Below are positions 35,656 to 43,718 of a stretch of 64,000 nucleotides of DNA, in pieces. Source of the stretch: Clostridium sp. (GTDB lineage Bacteria; Cyanobacteriota; Vampirovibrionia; Gastranaerophilales; Gastranaerophilaceae). Positions within the stretch are counted from its first letter, which is position 1. The number at the start of each line of letters is the position of its first letter. The notes below the pieces were generated by a model that was given only the letters and a program-made list of their open reading frames with translations, made no database searches and was not told where the DNA came from. The stretch covers positions 94,739 to 158,738 of the forward strand of contig JAHALR010000004.1 in the NCBI GenBank assembly GCA_018362895.1, in the 5' to 3' direction. The position numbers were made by a program, and so were the translations under genes.

Positions 35656-37680
35656 ATGAAAAAGTCCATGTATGACAAAGAGAAACAAGGTTTTTCTCTT
35701 GCAGAAGCACTGATAACACTGCTTATCGTGTGTCTTATTACGCTGGCATCAATCCCTATTTTGACAAAGAAAAGACGAAACCTCGATGAAGGTCAAAGAG
35801 GCATGTGGATTTGCTCAAGAAACAGCGAAGGAAACTATGTCTATTGGGATAAAAATAACCCGGTAGGCCAGAAAGATAACCCTGATAGTTGGGTAACAAC
35901 AAATAAATGTGTATTCACACCCCCTGCTGGAGCAGATAGATTTTCAATTACTGTCATCGGCGGTGGCGGTGGTGGAGGAAACGGTGAATCTGTTCACGAA
36001 GTTCTGGCAAGAACTGACGGGGGTAATTCAACATCATTCTCTCCATCAAAAACAGGTATGTATGATGTAATTGTCATCGGCGGCGGCGGAGGCGGCGGCT
36101 CATATCAAAATACTAATAACTGTTCCGGCGGAGGCGGTGGCGGAGGAGGTATGTTCTCCGGCTTGATTCCTCTTTATCAGGGTTCAAGTTATTCGTTGCG
36201 CTCAGGAAGAGGCGGAAATCCGGGCGGTGCAGAATATCACGGTGGCTCCAGCAATTCTACCAGCCATGGCTGGGCAGAAGCAGGCTCACAGTCTTCTTTT
36301 GAACGTACATCTGGTCCCGACTCCAAAACAAAAATCATTGTTAATGGAGGAGGCGGCGGCGAAGGTGTCGGCTGTTCAAAATGGAAATGCAGAGGTGGGT
36401 ATGGCGTTGGCAGCGGTGCCGGTGTTGCCAGTTCTTCATATTATACCTCTTTAACTGTTGATGGAAAAACTCAAAATGCTTCTGTTGGTCATTATTCCGG
36501 TAAAAGCGGTAGCGCAGGAGATTACTATCAGTGTAAAACTACAAATATCGGCGGTATAAATAAATATAAAGATTCCGGCGGAAATGAAACTACATACGGT
36601 GATGGTGGACAAGGCGGTAACAGCTGTACCGGAAGAAACTACTCCGGAATCGGCGGACTTGTTGTCGTTTCTAAAAACTGGCAGCATTACGGTACAGGCG
36701 GAAGTGCTGCTGTACCCAATTCATATTACTTACCTTCAATTACAGGTCAGGTAGAAGTTGAAATTGCACCCAGAGCACAGGCAGAGCTTGCCGGTGGTAA
36801 TACTGTTGCGAGAATAGTAAGAAATGGAATTACCGGTCGTACATTTATCGGATATGGTGCTGCTGGTGGTAAAACAAATGAAAACCTTTCCGAGCCCGGA
36901 ACAGGTGAACACTCTCAATTCACAATGAAAGGCGGCGGAACACCGGCTCCTGCTTGTGAACCGAGAAAACAAATCCCTGCCGGCTGGGGTGATATTATAA
37001 CAACAAAACCAAAATGTACCTCAGTAAAATGTTCTTTGGATTTGTCTGAATATACAATGGATAAGAATAAAGAGGTTATTAATAACAACGTTACAAGTGC
37101 CGGAGTTGTTGAAAAACCTGTTGGTTTTGAACATTCTACATATTACGGAATGTATGTACCTAAGCAGATTAAAAATGGTCCTGATGATACATCTATCCAA
37201 CCGTATCAGTATGAACCGTATGATTGGAATTATGTTAATAGCAGTACATCATACGCACGACAATATTTCATGGAAAAATTAAAAATATATTATTATGTAG
37301 AAAAAATAATAGGCCCAATACATAGCTTTGGACCCGGTCTAGCAAATTCTATGAAGGCACAGTTCCCTGAATACAATGATGGTGACTCTGATTATGCCGA
37401 ATTCAGTGCATATACAAATAAAGATGATATTTACAAAAAATACAGATGCTATAAAGATAAAAACCTTTATTACAAAAAAGAATGTTCTGAAGAAGATTAT
37501 GTTGAAACTAAAGAGTCAGGTTATCATGACCAAATGGTTCAACCTGCAATCTGTAAAGAAGACGGCGGTGACGGAACTTCATTCGGTGCCGGCGGTGGTG
37601 GAGGAAATGCCGGAGATTCTCCTGGTGTCTTCAGCCGAGGCGGTAAAGGCGGCTATGGTGCCGTAGTTATCGAATGGTAA
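35656..37680 (+). CDS. Type IV pseudopilin N-terminus fused to glycine-rich tail-fibre-like domain (copy 2)
   Basis: 674 residues. Leader MKKSMYDKEKQG, then FSLAE with the prepilin-peptidase cut G|F and Glu +5, and a hydrophobic helix to residue 37. 'CVFTPPAGADRFSITVIGG' opens the glycine-rich domain (about residue 82); 'MYDVIVIGG' plus seven further glycines follows near 140, and the chain ends 'GYGAVVIEW'. Between about 440 and 630 is a cysteine-bearing, less glycine-rich insert (CEPRK, KPKCTSVKC, KYRCYKDK, YYKKECSEEDY). Residues 12-39 are identical to copy 1. Probably an extracellular adhesin displayed by pilus-type machinery. Own extended -10 promoter and own terminator, with AAGGAG at 35645. 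Novel architecture; function inferred. Confidence 0.8.
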   Translation: MKKSMYDKEKQGFSLAEALITLLIVCLITLASIPILTKKRRNLDEGQRGMWICSRNSEGNYVYWDKNNPVGQKDNPDSWVTTNKCVFTPPAGADRFSITVIGGGGGGGNGESVHEVLARTDGGNSTSFSPSKTGMYDVIVIGGGGGGGSYQNTNNCSGGGGGGGGMFSGLIPLYQGSSYSLRSGRGGNPGGAEYHGGSSNSTSHGWAEAGSQSSFERTSGPDSKTKIIVNGGGGGEGVGCSKWKCRGGYGVGSGAGVASSSYYTSLTVDGKTQNASVGHYSGKSGSAGDYYQCKTTNIGGINKYKDSGGNETTYGDGGQGGNSCTGRNYSGIGGLVVVSKNWQHYGTGGSAAVPNSYYLPSITGQVEVEIAPRAQAELAGGNTVARIVRNGITGRTFIGYGAAGGKTNENLSEPGTGEHSQFTMKGGGTPAPACEPRKQIPAGWGDIITTKPKCTSVKCSLDLSEYTMDKNKEVINNNVTSAGVVEKPVGFEHSTYYGMYVPKQIKNGPDDTSIQPYQYEPYDWNYVNSSTSYARQYFMEKLKIYYYVEKIIGPIHSFGPGLANSMKAQFPEYNDGDSDYAEFSAYTNKDDIYKKYRCYKDKNLYYKKECSEEDYVETKESGYHDQMVQPAICKEDGGDGTSFGAGGGGGNAGDSPGVFSRGGKGGYGAVVIEW

Positions 37681-37707
37681 TGTTATAAAGAAGTTATACA
37701 TGAACTT

Positions 37708-37735
37708 GACCCTTAGAAATAAGGGTCTTTTTTTT
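37708..37735 (+). terminator. Terminator of pseudopilin gene 2
   Basis: Stem GACCCTTA/TAAGGGTC with GAAA loop plus T8; identical over 28 bases to the terminator of pseudopilin gene 1 (2898-2925, minus strand). Confidence 0.92.
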
Positions 37736-37770
37736 ATTTTTATTATAAAATATCTTGAAGAGAGAGCGTT

Positions 37771-39462
37771 ATGATTAGAAAATTTTTATTAATTTTATTT
37801 CTATTTTTAATATTTCAAAATTGTCCGCAAGTTAAAGCAGTGACAGCAAATAACGGAAAAATAGTTAAAGTCGGAATAAGCAATCAGAATTTTTCCAACT
37901 ATTATTTCAATACAATTTCTGTTAGTGCAACAGATAATTTCCGCTTGATTGATAAATCACAAAATTCTGTCATTGCTGATTTTGGAGCAGGGGAAAGTGT
38001 AAAAATTGATATAAAAAATAATCTTTTTACGATAACTTCTGAAGGAACAGAGATTTCTTCAGGGGTTACAGGGCCTGTTGCTGTGGAATCTGACAATGGT
38101 TTTGTTACCGTTACAAATTTGAAAAGAGCAGGCAAGCCGGCTTATTACAGAGGAACTTTTGAAATAACAAAAGTTCCGAAAAAAGACAACCAATTTAACG
38201 TTATTAATGTTCTTGATCTGGAATCTTATTTAAGAGGGGTAGTTCCTAATGAAATGCCCGTAAGATTCGGGCTTGAAGCATTGAAAGCACAAACTGTTAC
38301 TGCAAGAAATTATGTTCTTCGTCCGAGAGAAAAAAATTATCACAACTTTGATGTATGTGATTCAGTTGCATGCCAGGTATATTACGGAGCCAATACGGAA
38401 AAAGAATTATCTGACAGAGCTGTGATTGAAACTGAAAATCTTGTTGCACTTTATAATGATGAATTAATTTTGGCACTATACAGCTCTACGGCGGGCGGAT
38501 ATACAGAAAGTTATGAGAATGCTTTTTCAACAGATCTGCCTAATGGCACGAGGATTTTTCCGGGAGCGCCAAAACCTTTCTTAAAAGCTGTTCCTGATAA
38601 TGATAAAATACCTGTTTTAAGTTCGGAAGACGAAGCAAGGAAATTCTACACTTCTGTGCCTGAAACATTTGATAATGCGTCACCTTATTTTAGATGGACA
38701 AAAGAATGGGACCAGAAAGAACTTGAAGATGTTTTGAAAAAAACACTGAAAACACAATCCAAGACAGGATTTGTAAAACCAAAATTTGAAAATCCCGAAG
38801 ATTTTGGCAAATTGAAAGATATAAAAGTAACAAAAAGAGGTCTGTCAGGAAAAGCTATGTCTGTTGATATAGTTACCGATAGAGGAACATTTACAGTACA
38901 AAAAGAACTCCCTATTAGAAGGACTTTTCAAAAAAACAATATCTCACTTCCATCAGCTAACGTGGTCTTTGATATTGTAACAATTAAGCCTGATACTGCG
39001 GATAAAAAAGCAAAACCAACAAAAAGATTTCTAGCCAGAGGCGGCGGATTCGGTCATGGGGTTGGTATGAGCCAGTATGGCGCAGGTGAAATGAACAAAA
39101 GAGGTTATTCATACGGAGAAATTTTACAGCATTATTACAAGAATATTTCGATAGCTACATATCCTGTTATTCTTTCAAACCAGAATGGCCATGATACTGA
39201 TTCACAGGTTTTTTACACAAAAGATAAAACAGCAAGCCTAATAATTGAAAATAAATTTCAATTTTCTAAATTTATAATAGTTATAAATGGTCAGGAATTG
39301 AGACTTGAAATGGCACCACATCTTTTTAAATCCGGAAAGTTTGATTTGAGCCCTTACATAGTTGAAGGAAGAAATAGAATAACTTATATGCTGCCATATT
39401 CAGAATTACATAAAAAACCTGTAAAATTATATGTAGAAATTAAAGAGGCAAAAAATGACTGA
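37771..39462 (+). CDS. SpoIID/LytB-domain cell-wall protein
   Basis: 563 residues. Signal peptide of about 23 residues (IRKFLLILFLFLIFQNCPQVKA). The SpoIID core has 'LDLESYLRGVVPNEMPVRFGLEALKAQ' near 150-176 split by a catalytic-type Glu, and 'GGGFGHGVGMSQYGAGEMNKRGYSYGEILQHYY' near 425-457. SpoIID proteins are lytic transglycosylases acting on peptidoglycan. Homologues occur in non-sporulating bacteria and cyanobacteria, so this is not evidence for sporulation. A C-terminal region of about 85 residues is unassigned. It overlaps murJ by 8 bases, fitting a wall-synthesis operon. Confidence 0.92.
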   Translation: MIRKFLLILFLFLIFQNCPQVKAVTANNGKIVKVGISNQNFSNYYFNTISVSATDNFRLIDKSQNSVIADFGAGESVKIDIKNNLFTITSEGTEISSGVTGPVAVESDNGFVTVTNLKRAGKPAYYRGTFEITKVPKKDNQFNVINVLDLESYLRGVVPNEMPVRFGLEALKAQTVTARNYVLRPREKNYHNFDVCDSVACQVYYGANTEKELSDRAVIETENLVALYNDELILALYSSTAGGYTESYENAFSTDLPNGTRIFPGAPKPFLKAVPDNDKIPVLSSEDEARKFYTSVPETFDNASPYFRWTKEWDQKELEDVLKKTLKTQSKTGFVKPKFENPEDFGKLKDIKVTKRGLSGKAMSVDIVTDRGTFTVQKELPIRRTFQKNNISLPSANVVFDIVTIKPDTADKKAKPTKRFLARGGGFGHGVGMSQYGAGEMNKRGYSYGEILQHYYKNISIATYPVILSNQNGHDTDSQVFYTKDKTASLIIENKFQFSKFIIVINGQELRLEMAPHLFKSGKFDLSPYIVEGRNRITYMLPYSELHKKPVKLYVEIKEAKND

Positions 39463-41074
39463 GGAAGTTATGGAAATAACAGAAAAAAGCGGTAATGCTG
39501 CCAAAACACAAAGCTTGCTGAAAGCTGCATGGATTATAGCTTTTGTTACTATAATAAGCAAATTAATAGGCTTTCTTCGTGATGTTGTAATAGCAAATTT
39601 TTATGGTGCAGGTATGGTCTCAGATGCATATTTTTATGCTTATCAAATTCCTGCTATTTCCATTATTCTGCTTGGTGGAATAGGCGGTCCTTTTCACAGT
39701 GCTGTTGTTTCTGTTTTTTCTAAAATGATTCCAAACTTGAATGAAAAAGCACCTGAGAATGTTAACAAACTTTTTAATACATTTTTGACAGCATCGTTTC
39801 TCGTATTTCTTGTACTGGGAGTTCTTGTTTTTGCTTTCTCCGATATAATAATGAAAGTGATTATTGCTAACGGCTCACCCGAACTCATTCATCTTGCGAG
39901 TCTGCATTTGAAAATCATGGCTCCCGTTCTGGTTGTAGGCGGTGTAGTTGGAATTTATTACGGTGTGTTAATAACGTATAAGGAATTTTTGATACCTAAT
40001 ATATCACCGATTTTAATGAGCGTTGCTATCATTGCAATTATTTCTCTTGTTCATCATGACAACTCCGGTATTGTACTTGCTCTGGCTACAACGATAGGTG
40101 CATTATGCCAGTTTGTGTATCAACTGCCAAAATTGAAACAACTGGGATTTAAGTTCAGACCGAATCTTGAAGTTTTTCATAATCCGCAATTCAATAACAT
40201 TTTGGAGCTTTTATTTCCTGCGATATTAAGTTCAACTGTCGGCCAGGTTTATATATATGTTGATATGTTTTTTGCCTCGCAGCTTCAAGAAGGAGCATGG
40301 TCTGCTATCGGTTATGCAAACAGACTTTTTCAATTTCCTGTGGGTGTTTTGGTTACTGCTTTTTTGGTTCCTTTATTCCCTATATTTTCAAAGCTTGTCG
40401 GCGAGAAAGACTATGACAACATAAGATATTATTTCAACAAAGGTGTGGGTCTGCTTAATTTTGCTGCATTTCCTATTCTTGTTTTGATTATTTTGCTCTC
40501 TACAAATGCTATCCAATTAATTTTTCAAAGAGGTGCATTTAACGAAGTTGCCACAATGATGGTGTCAGAAGCATTGTGCTACCTTTCAATTTCAATTATC
40601 TTCTATGTTTTCAGAGATTCAATTACAAGAGTTTTTTATGCGTTTAATGATTCACGTACACCATTTCTTGTTGCGTTGTCTTCAATAGTTATAAAATTCA
40701 TTTTAAACTTCTTGTTTGTAAAACAATTAGGTATAGGCGGTATCACGCTTTCGACTTCTTTTGTAACATTGATAAATGGTTTTTGGCTGGGTTTGTTGAT
40801 AAAGAAAAAAATGAGTATGGACTATGGAATATATTTCAAAAACCTTTTGAAAATGGCTGTTATTTCTGTGGCTACATATTATGTTTGTTTGGGCGCTTAT
40901 AAACTGTGGGATAAACATTTTGAACCAACACAAATGCTTTTGATAATCAAAATTGTTTTGATAACTTTGTTATGTGCTGTTGTTTACAGCATATTTGCAG
41001 CAATAGTCAGAATTCCTTATGTTTTTGAATTATACGGCAGAGCAAAGGGCAAGCTGATGAAGTTTAAAAAATAG
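39455..41074 (+). CDS. murJ: Lipid II flippase MurJ
   Basis: 539 residues with about 14 membrane helices. The first conserved block is 'ISKLIGFLRDVVIANFYGAG' near residue 28-47, with the Arg needed in MurJ, and 'RVFYAFNDSRTPFLVALSS' lies near 390. It flips the peptidoglycan precursor lipid II across the membrane. AGAGG precedes the ATG inside the spoIID-type gene. tsaC follows 7 bases later. Confidence 0.95.
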   Translation: MTEEVMEITEKSGNAAKTQSLLKAAWIIAFVTIISKLIGFLRDVVIANFYGAGMVSDAYFYAYQIPAISIILLGGIGGPFHSAVVSVFSKMIPNLNEKAPENVNKLFNTFLTASFLVFLVLGVLVFAFSDIIMKVIIANGSPELIHLASLHLKIMAPVLVVGGVVGIYYGVLITYKEFLIPNISPILMSVAIIAIISLVHHDNSGIVLALATTIGALCQFVYQLPKLKQLGFKFRPNLEVFHNPQFNNILELLFPAILSSTVGQVYIYVDMFFASQLQEGAWSAIGYANRLFQFPVGVLVTAFLVPLFPIFSKLVGEKDYDNIRYYFNKGVGLLNFAAFPILVLIILLSTNAIQLIFQRGAFNEVATMMVSEALCYLSISIIFYVFRDSITRVFYAFNDSRTPFLVALSSIVIKFILNFLFVKQLGIGGITLSTSFVTLINGFWLGLLIKKKMSMDYGIYFKNLLKMAVISVATYYVCLGAYKLWDKHFEPTQMLLIIKIVLITLLCAVVYSIFAAIVRIPYVFELYGRAKGKLMKFKK

Positions 41075-41081
41075 GTAAGTT

Positions 41082-41684
41082 ATGATTTTTGATGATAAAA
41101 AATTTATTAATGGAATGAATGAAAAACTCAAAAATAAAAATTTAGGCGGTGTTGTGTCTTTTGTAACCGATACGGTTTGGGGTGTGGGCTGTCTGCCTTC
41201 GAACGAGAAGGGTGTAGAAAATATTTATGAACTGAAAAACCGTGACCGTTCGAAGCCGTTGATTTTGATGTCCGACAGGGTTGAACATCTTCTTCCGTAT
41301 GTAAAAAATATCCCAGAGAAAGCACATGAACTTATGGAAAAACATTTCCCGGGTGCTTTAACTTTGATTTTTGAAAAATCAGATTTGACTCCTCTTTTCA
41401 TGACTTCGAATAAAAATACTGTCGGAATTCGTGTGCCTGCAAATCCTGTGTTCAAACGTCTTTGTGAGGTTGTAGAGGGGCATGTTCTTGCTACGACCAG
41501 TGCAAATCTTTCAGGTCAGAAAGCTGCTTCAAACTATGACGAAGCTGTGAAAAATGTAGGAGAGCATGTTGAATATGTTTTTGAGGATTACGGGTTTCAC
41601 TGTCAGGGATTGGCTTCGACAGTTGCTCTTGCTCTTGATGATGATATAAAGGTACTTCGTCAAGGCGAAGTTGTGATTGAGTAG
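41082..41684 (+). CDS. tsaC: Threonylcarbamoyl-AMP synthase (Sua5/YciO/YrdC family)
   Basis: 200 residues. Makes threonylcarbamoyl-AMP for the t6A modification of tRNA. Family motifs: 'FVTDTVWGVGCLP' near 26-38 and 'IYELKNRDRSKPLILM' near 48-63, with the K-x-R-x-x-S-K-P pattern, and 'VGIRVPANPVFKRL' near 120. It lacks the extra C-terminal domain of Sua5. It is the last gene of the spoIID-murJ unit; its stop directly abuts the stop of a convergent small gene, with no terminator between. Confidence 0.93.
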   Translation: MIFDDKKFINGMNEKLKNKNLGGVVSFVTDTVWGVGCLPSNEKGVENIYELKNRDRSKPLILMSDRVEHLLPYVKNIPEKAHELMEKHFPGALTLIFEKSDLTPLFMTSNKNTVGIRVPANPVFKRLCEVVEGHVLATTSANLSGQKAASNYDEAVKNVGEHVEYVFEDYGFHCQGLASTVALALDDDIKVLRQGEVVIE

Positions 41685-41900
41685 TTATTTATTTTTTTCT
41701 TGCAAAATTAAATCAAAACCTAAAATTTCGCAAATTTCTTGAAGTTCAATAACTTTTAAAGCTTCACGGGATAATTTGCCTGAAAAAGTTCCTTCAAGTA
41801 TTTCTTCTTTTAATTTTTTTAGAAGATTTTTTTGTGTAATTTTTTTTCTTGAAGTTACAAATTTTATTATTTCTTTGTTGGACCAGTCATTTATGTTCAT
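41685..41900 (-). CDS. Mini DNA-binding-type regulator (paralogue of 1186-1392)
   Basis: 71 residues: an N-terminal helical stretch 'NKEIIKFVTSRKKITQKNLLKKL', then 'GTFSGKLSREALKVIELQEICEILGFDLI'. The second part resembles the C-terminus of the 68-residue protein at 1186-1392. It looks like a shortened XRE-type fold. There is no ribosome site; the -10 box ends 7 bases before the ATG, so the mRNA is probably leaderless. It is divergent from the 61-residue gene, with a 24-bp palindrome between. Likely a small regulator; target unknown. Confidence 0.65.
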   Translation of the reverse strand: MNINDWSNKEIIKFVTSRKKITQKNLLKKLKEEILEGTFSGKLSREALKVIELQEICEILGFDLILQEKNK

Positions 41901-41906
41901 AAAACT

Positions 41907-41934
41907 ATAATAGAAATATTGACAGAAAATTCAA
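41907..41934 (-). promoter_or_regulatory. Leaderless-type promoter of mini-regulator 2
   Basis: On the minus strand TTGAAT (41934-41929), a 16-base spacer, TATTAT (41912-41907), then six bases and the ATG at 41900. Overlaps the opposing promoter. Confidence 0.6.
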
Positions 41935-41947
41935 ATATTATTAAAAT
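41919..41947 (+). promoter_or_regulatory. Sigma-70-type promoter of the 61-aa gene
   Basis: TTGACA (41919-41924), a 17-base spacer and TAAAAT (41942-41947). The predicted start is near 41954, at the edge of the 24-bp palindrome. Confidence 0.68.
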
Positions 41948-41954
41948 AATTACA

Positions 41955-41978
41955 ATAATTCTAATTAATTAGAATTAT
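41955..41978. promoter_or_regulatory. 24-bp perfect palindrome, probable operator
   Basis: A perfect 24-base palindrome with arms ATAATTCTA/TAGAATTAT sits at the predicted transcription start of the rightward gene. The 9-base arm ATAATTCTA is also present at 1109-1117, in the control region of the other mini-regulator pair. Confidence 0.65.
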
Positions 41979-42004
41979 AAAAAGAAATTATTAAGGAGGA
42001 TTAA

Positions 42005-42190
42005 ATGAAACGCACTGAAAAAATTAGACTCATAAAAAAAGAAATGCTCTCACATGTATCAAAACTTGAAAAAATAATTAACCGCCAAAAAAAAATTTAC
42101 AACCTTTGGGAAATTATTGAAGTGTACAAAGTTTCTAAGTTAATGCAAAATAAAATGCTCTTTATTCAAGAAATGATTCATAAAATTTAA
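42005..42190 (+). CDS. Small basic helical protein, partner of mini-regulator 2
   Basis: 61 residues, 14 lysines, predicted all-helical, no known family. The signals are strong: a near-consensus promoter (41919-41947) and a perfect AAGGAGGA ribosome site 4 bases before the ATG, so I believe it is expressed. A 24-bp palindrome lies in its short leader. Its place parallels the 80-residue gene at 795-1037, although the two proteins do not clearly align. Function unknown. Confidence 0.62.
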   Translation: MKRTEKIRLIKKEMLSHVSKLEKIINRQKKIYNLWEIIEVYKVSKLMQNKMLFIQEMIHKI

Positions 42191-42251
42191 TCATTGATTA
42201 AGCTATGTAAATCATTATTTGACCCTGATTTTCCTTTGATTTAACATGTCT

Positions 42252-42280
42252 TTAATCCCGAAGAGTCACTCGGGTATAAT
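42252..42280 (+). promoter_or_regulatory. metK promoter with inverted repeat in the spacer
   Basis: -10 box TATAAT (42275-42280) and weak -35 TTAATC (42252-42257). The spacer holds CCCGA/TCGGG (42257-42261, 42270-42274), which could bind a repressor. No SAM-riboswitch fold is seen in the roughly 20-base leader. Confidence 0.5.
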
Positions 42281-42301
42281 TATGAAAGGGAACATTACAA
42301 A

Positions 42302-43576
42302 ATGACATCAAAAAGATTTCTTTTTACGTCAGAATCTGTTACAGAAGGTCACCCTGATAAGGTGTGTGACCAAATTTCTGACGCAATCTTGGATGAATTT
42401 CTTACAAAAGACCAGAGCTCCAGAGTTGCTGCTGAAACTACGGTAACAACAGGTATGGCTCTTGTTTGCGGTGAAATTACATCAGACTGCTACGTAGATA
42501 TTCCGTCAGTGGTAAGAAATACTATTAAAAATATCGGCTATGTCGGTAAAGAAGGCGGCGGTTTTGATTATAAAACATGTGCTGTTTTAACTTCTATCGA
42601 TGAACAATCAACTGATATTGCAGGCGGCGTAAACAAAGCTCTTGAATCAAGAAGCAATCAAGCTGATACTGCATCTTCAGAAACAGAAAACGTTGGCGCA
42701 GGTGACCAGGGTATTATGTTTGGTTTTGCTTGTGACGAAACACCCGAGCTTATGCCACTTCCTATCAGTCTTGCACACAGATTGGCATATAGACTTGCTC
42801 AGGTTAGAAAAAACGGCTCTCTCGGTTATTTAAGACCGGATGGCAAATCTCAGGTTACTGTTGAATATGTAGATGGCAGACCTTCAAGAATTGATACTAT
42901 TGTTCTTTCAACACAACACGATCCTGAAATTAACGGTGTTTCTGACAATAAAGAAGTTCAAGAAATAATCAGACAAGATTTGATTGAAAAAGTTATCAAA
43001 CCTGTTTTTGAAAACGATGCAATCAAACCTGATGAAAATACGAAATATTTAATCAACCCGTCAGGCAGATTCGTAATTGGCGGACCTCAAGGTGATGCCG
43101 GTTTAACGGGAAGAAAAATCATTGTTGATACTTACGGCGGATATTCACGTCACGGCGGCGGCGCTTTCTCAGGAAAAGACCCCACAAAAGTAGACCGTTC
43201 TGCTGCTTATGCTACACGTTATGTGGCTAAAAACATTGTTAAAGCAGGTTTGGCTCAAAAATGTGAAGTTGAACTCGGTTATGCTATTGGTGTTGCTGAA
43301 CCTGTATCAATCATGGTTGATACTTTCGGCACTGGCGTAATTTCAGATGATGAAATTTCAGCATTGGTTTCTAAAAACTTTGATTTGAGACCTGCTGCAA
43401 TTATTAAGCAGTTTGATTTGAGAGGTTTACCTGCTAAAAATGGTGGTAAATTCTATCAATTGCTTGCTGCATACGGACATATGGGACGTACTGATATTGA
43501 TGTTCCATGGGAAAGAACTGACAAAGCTGCTCAACTTAAAGAGCAGGCTGGACTTAGCTGCTGCGGCTGCAAATAA
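42302..43576 (+). CDS. metK: S-adenosylmethionine synthetase
   Basis: 424 residues. Makes SAM from ATP and methionine. Signatures: 'SVTEGHPDKVCDQISDAILD' near residue 13, the ATP-site 'GAGDQGIMFGFACDE' near 131-145, and 'IGGPQGDAGLTGRKIIVDTYGG' near 260 with the Gly-rich loop. AAAGGG precedes the ATG. The C-terminus ends in CCGCK, a cysteine-rich tail I do not recall as a family feature. Single-gene unit with terminator. Confidence 0.99.
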   Translation: MTSKRFLFTSESVTEGHPDKVCDQISDAILDEFLTKDQSSRVAAETTVTTGMALVCGEITSDCYVDIPSVVRNTIKNIGYVGKEGGGFDYKTCAVLTSIDEQSTDIAGGVNKALESRSNQADTASSETENVGAGDQGIMFGFACDETPELMPLPISLAHRLAYRLAQVRKNGSLGYLRPDGKSQVTVEYVDGRPSRIDTIVLSTQHDPEINGVSDNKEVQEIIRQDLIEKVIKPVFENDAIKPDENTKYLINPSGRFVIGGPQGDAGLTGRKIIVDTYGGYSRHGGGAFSGKDPTKVDRSAAYATRYVAKNIVKAGLAQKCEVELGYAIGVAEPVSIMVDTFGTGVISDDEISALVSKNFDLRPAAIIKQFDLRGLPAKNGGKFYQLLAAYGHMGRTDIDVPWERTDKAAQLKEQAGLSCCGCK

Positions 43577-43599
43577 GAAGAAGAAATTAATAAAAAAGG

Positions 43600-43628
43600 C
43601 GGGTTATTAAAAAATAACCCGTTTTTTT
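43600..43628 (+). terminator. Terminator after metK
   Basis: A 9-bp stem CGGGTTATT/AATAACCCG (43600-43608, 43613-43621) is followed by T7. Confidence 0.93.
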
Positions 43629-43718
43629 AATAAAAATTTATCATTTTTTGCTATTTCTTTTGTAAAATCTGCAAAAAATGGTAGAATATTTTAATATATT
43701 ATGGTTTTGGAGTATTAA

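Noticed and set aside
35656..37680. Collagen-like protein
   Set aside because: Glycines occur in blocks, not in a regular Gly-X-Y period. A polyglycine tail-fibre-type fold fits better.
37771..39462. Evidence for sporulation (SpoIID)
   Set aside because: SpoIID/LytB domains occur widely in non-sporulating bacteria, and no other sporulation gene is present.
42191..42301. SAM riboswitch upstream of metK
   Set aside because: Only a short inverted repeat within the promoter is present; the leader after TATAAT is about 20 bases, too short for any known SAM riboswitch.
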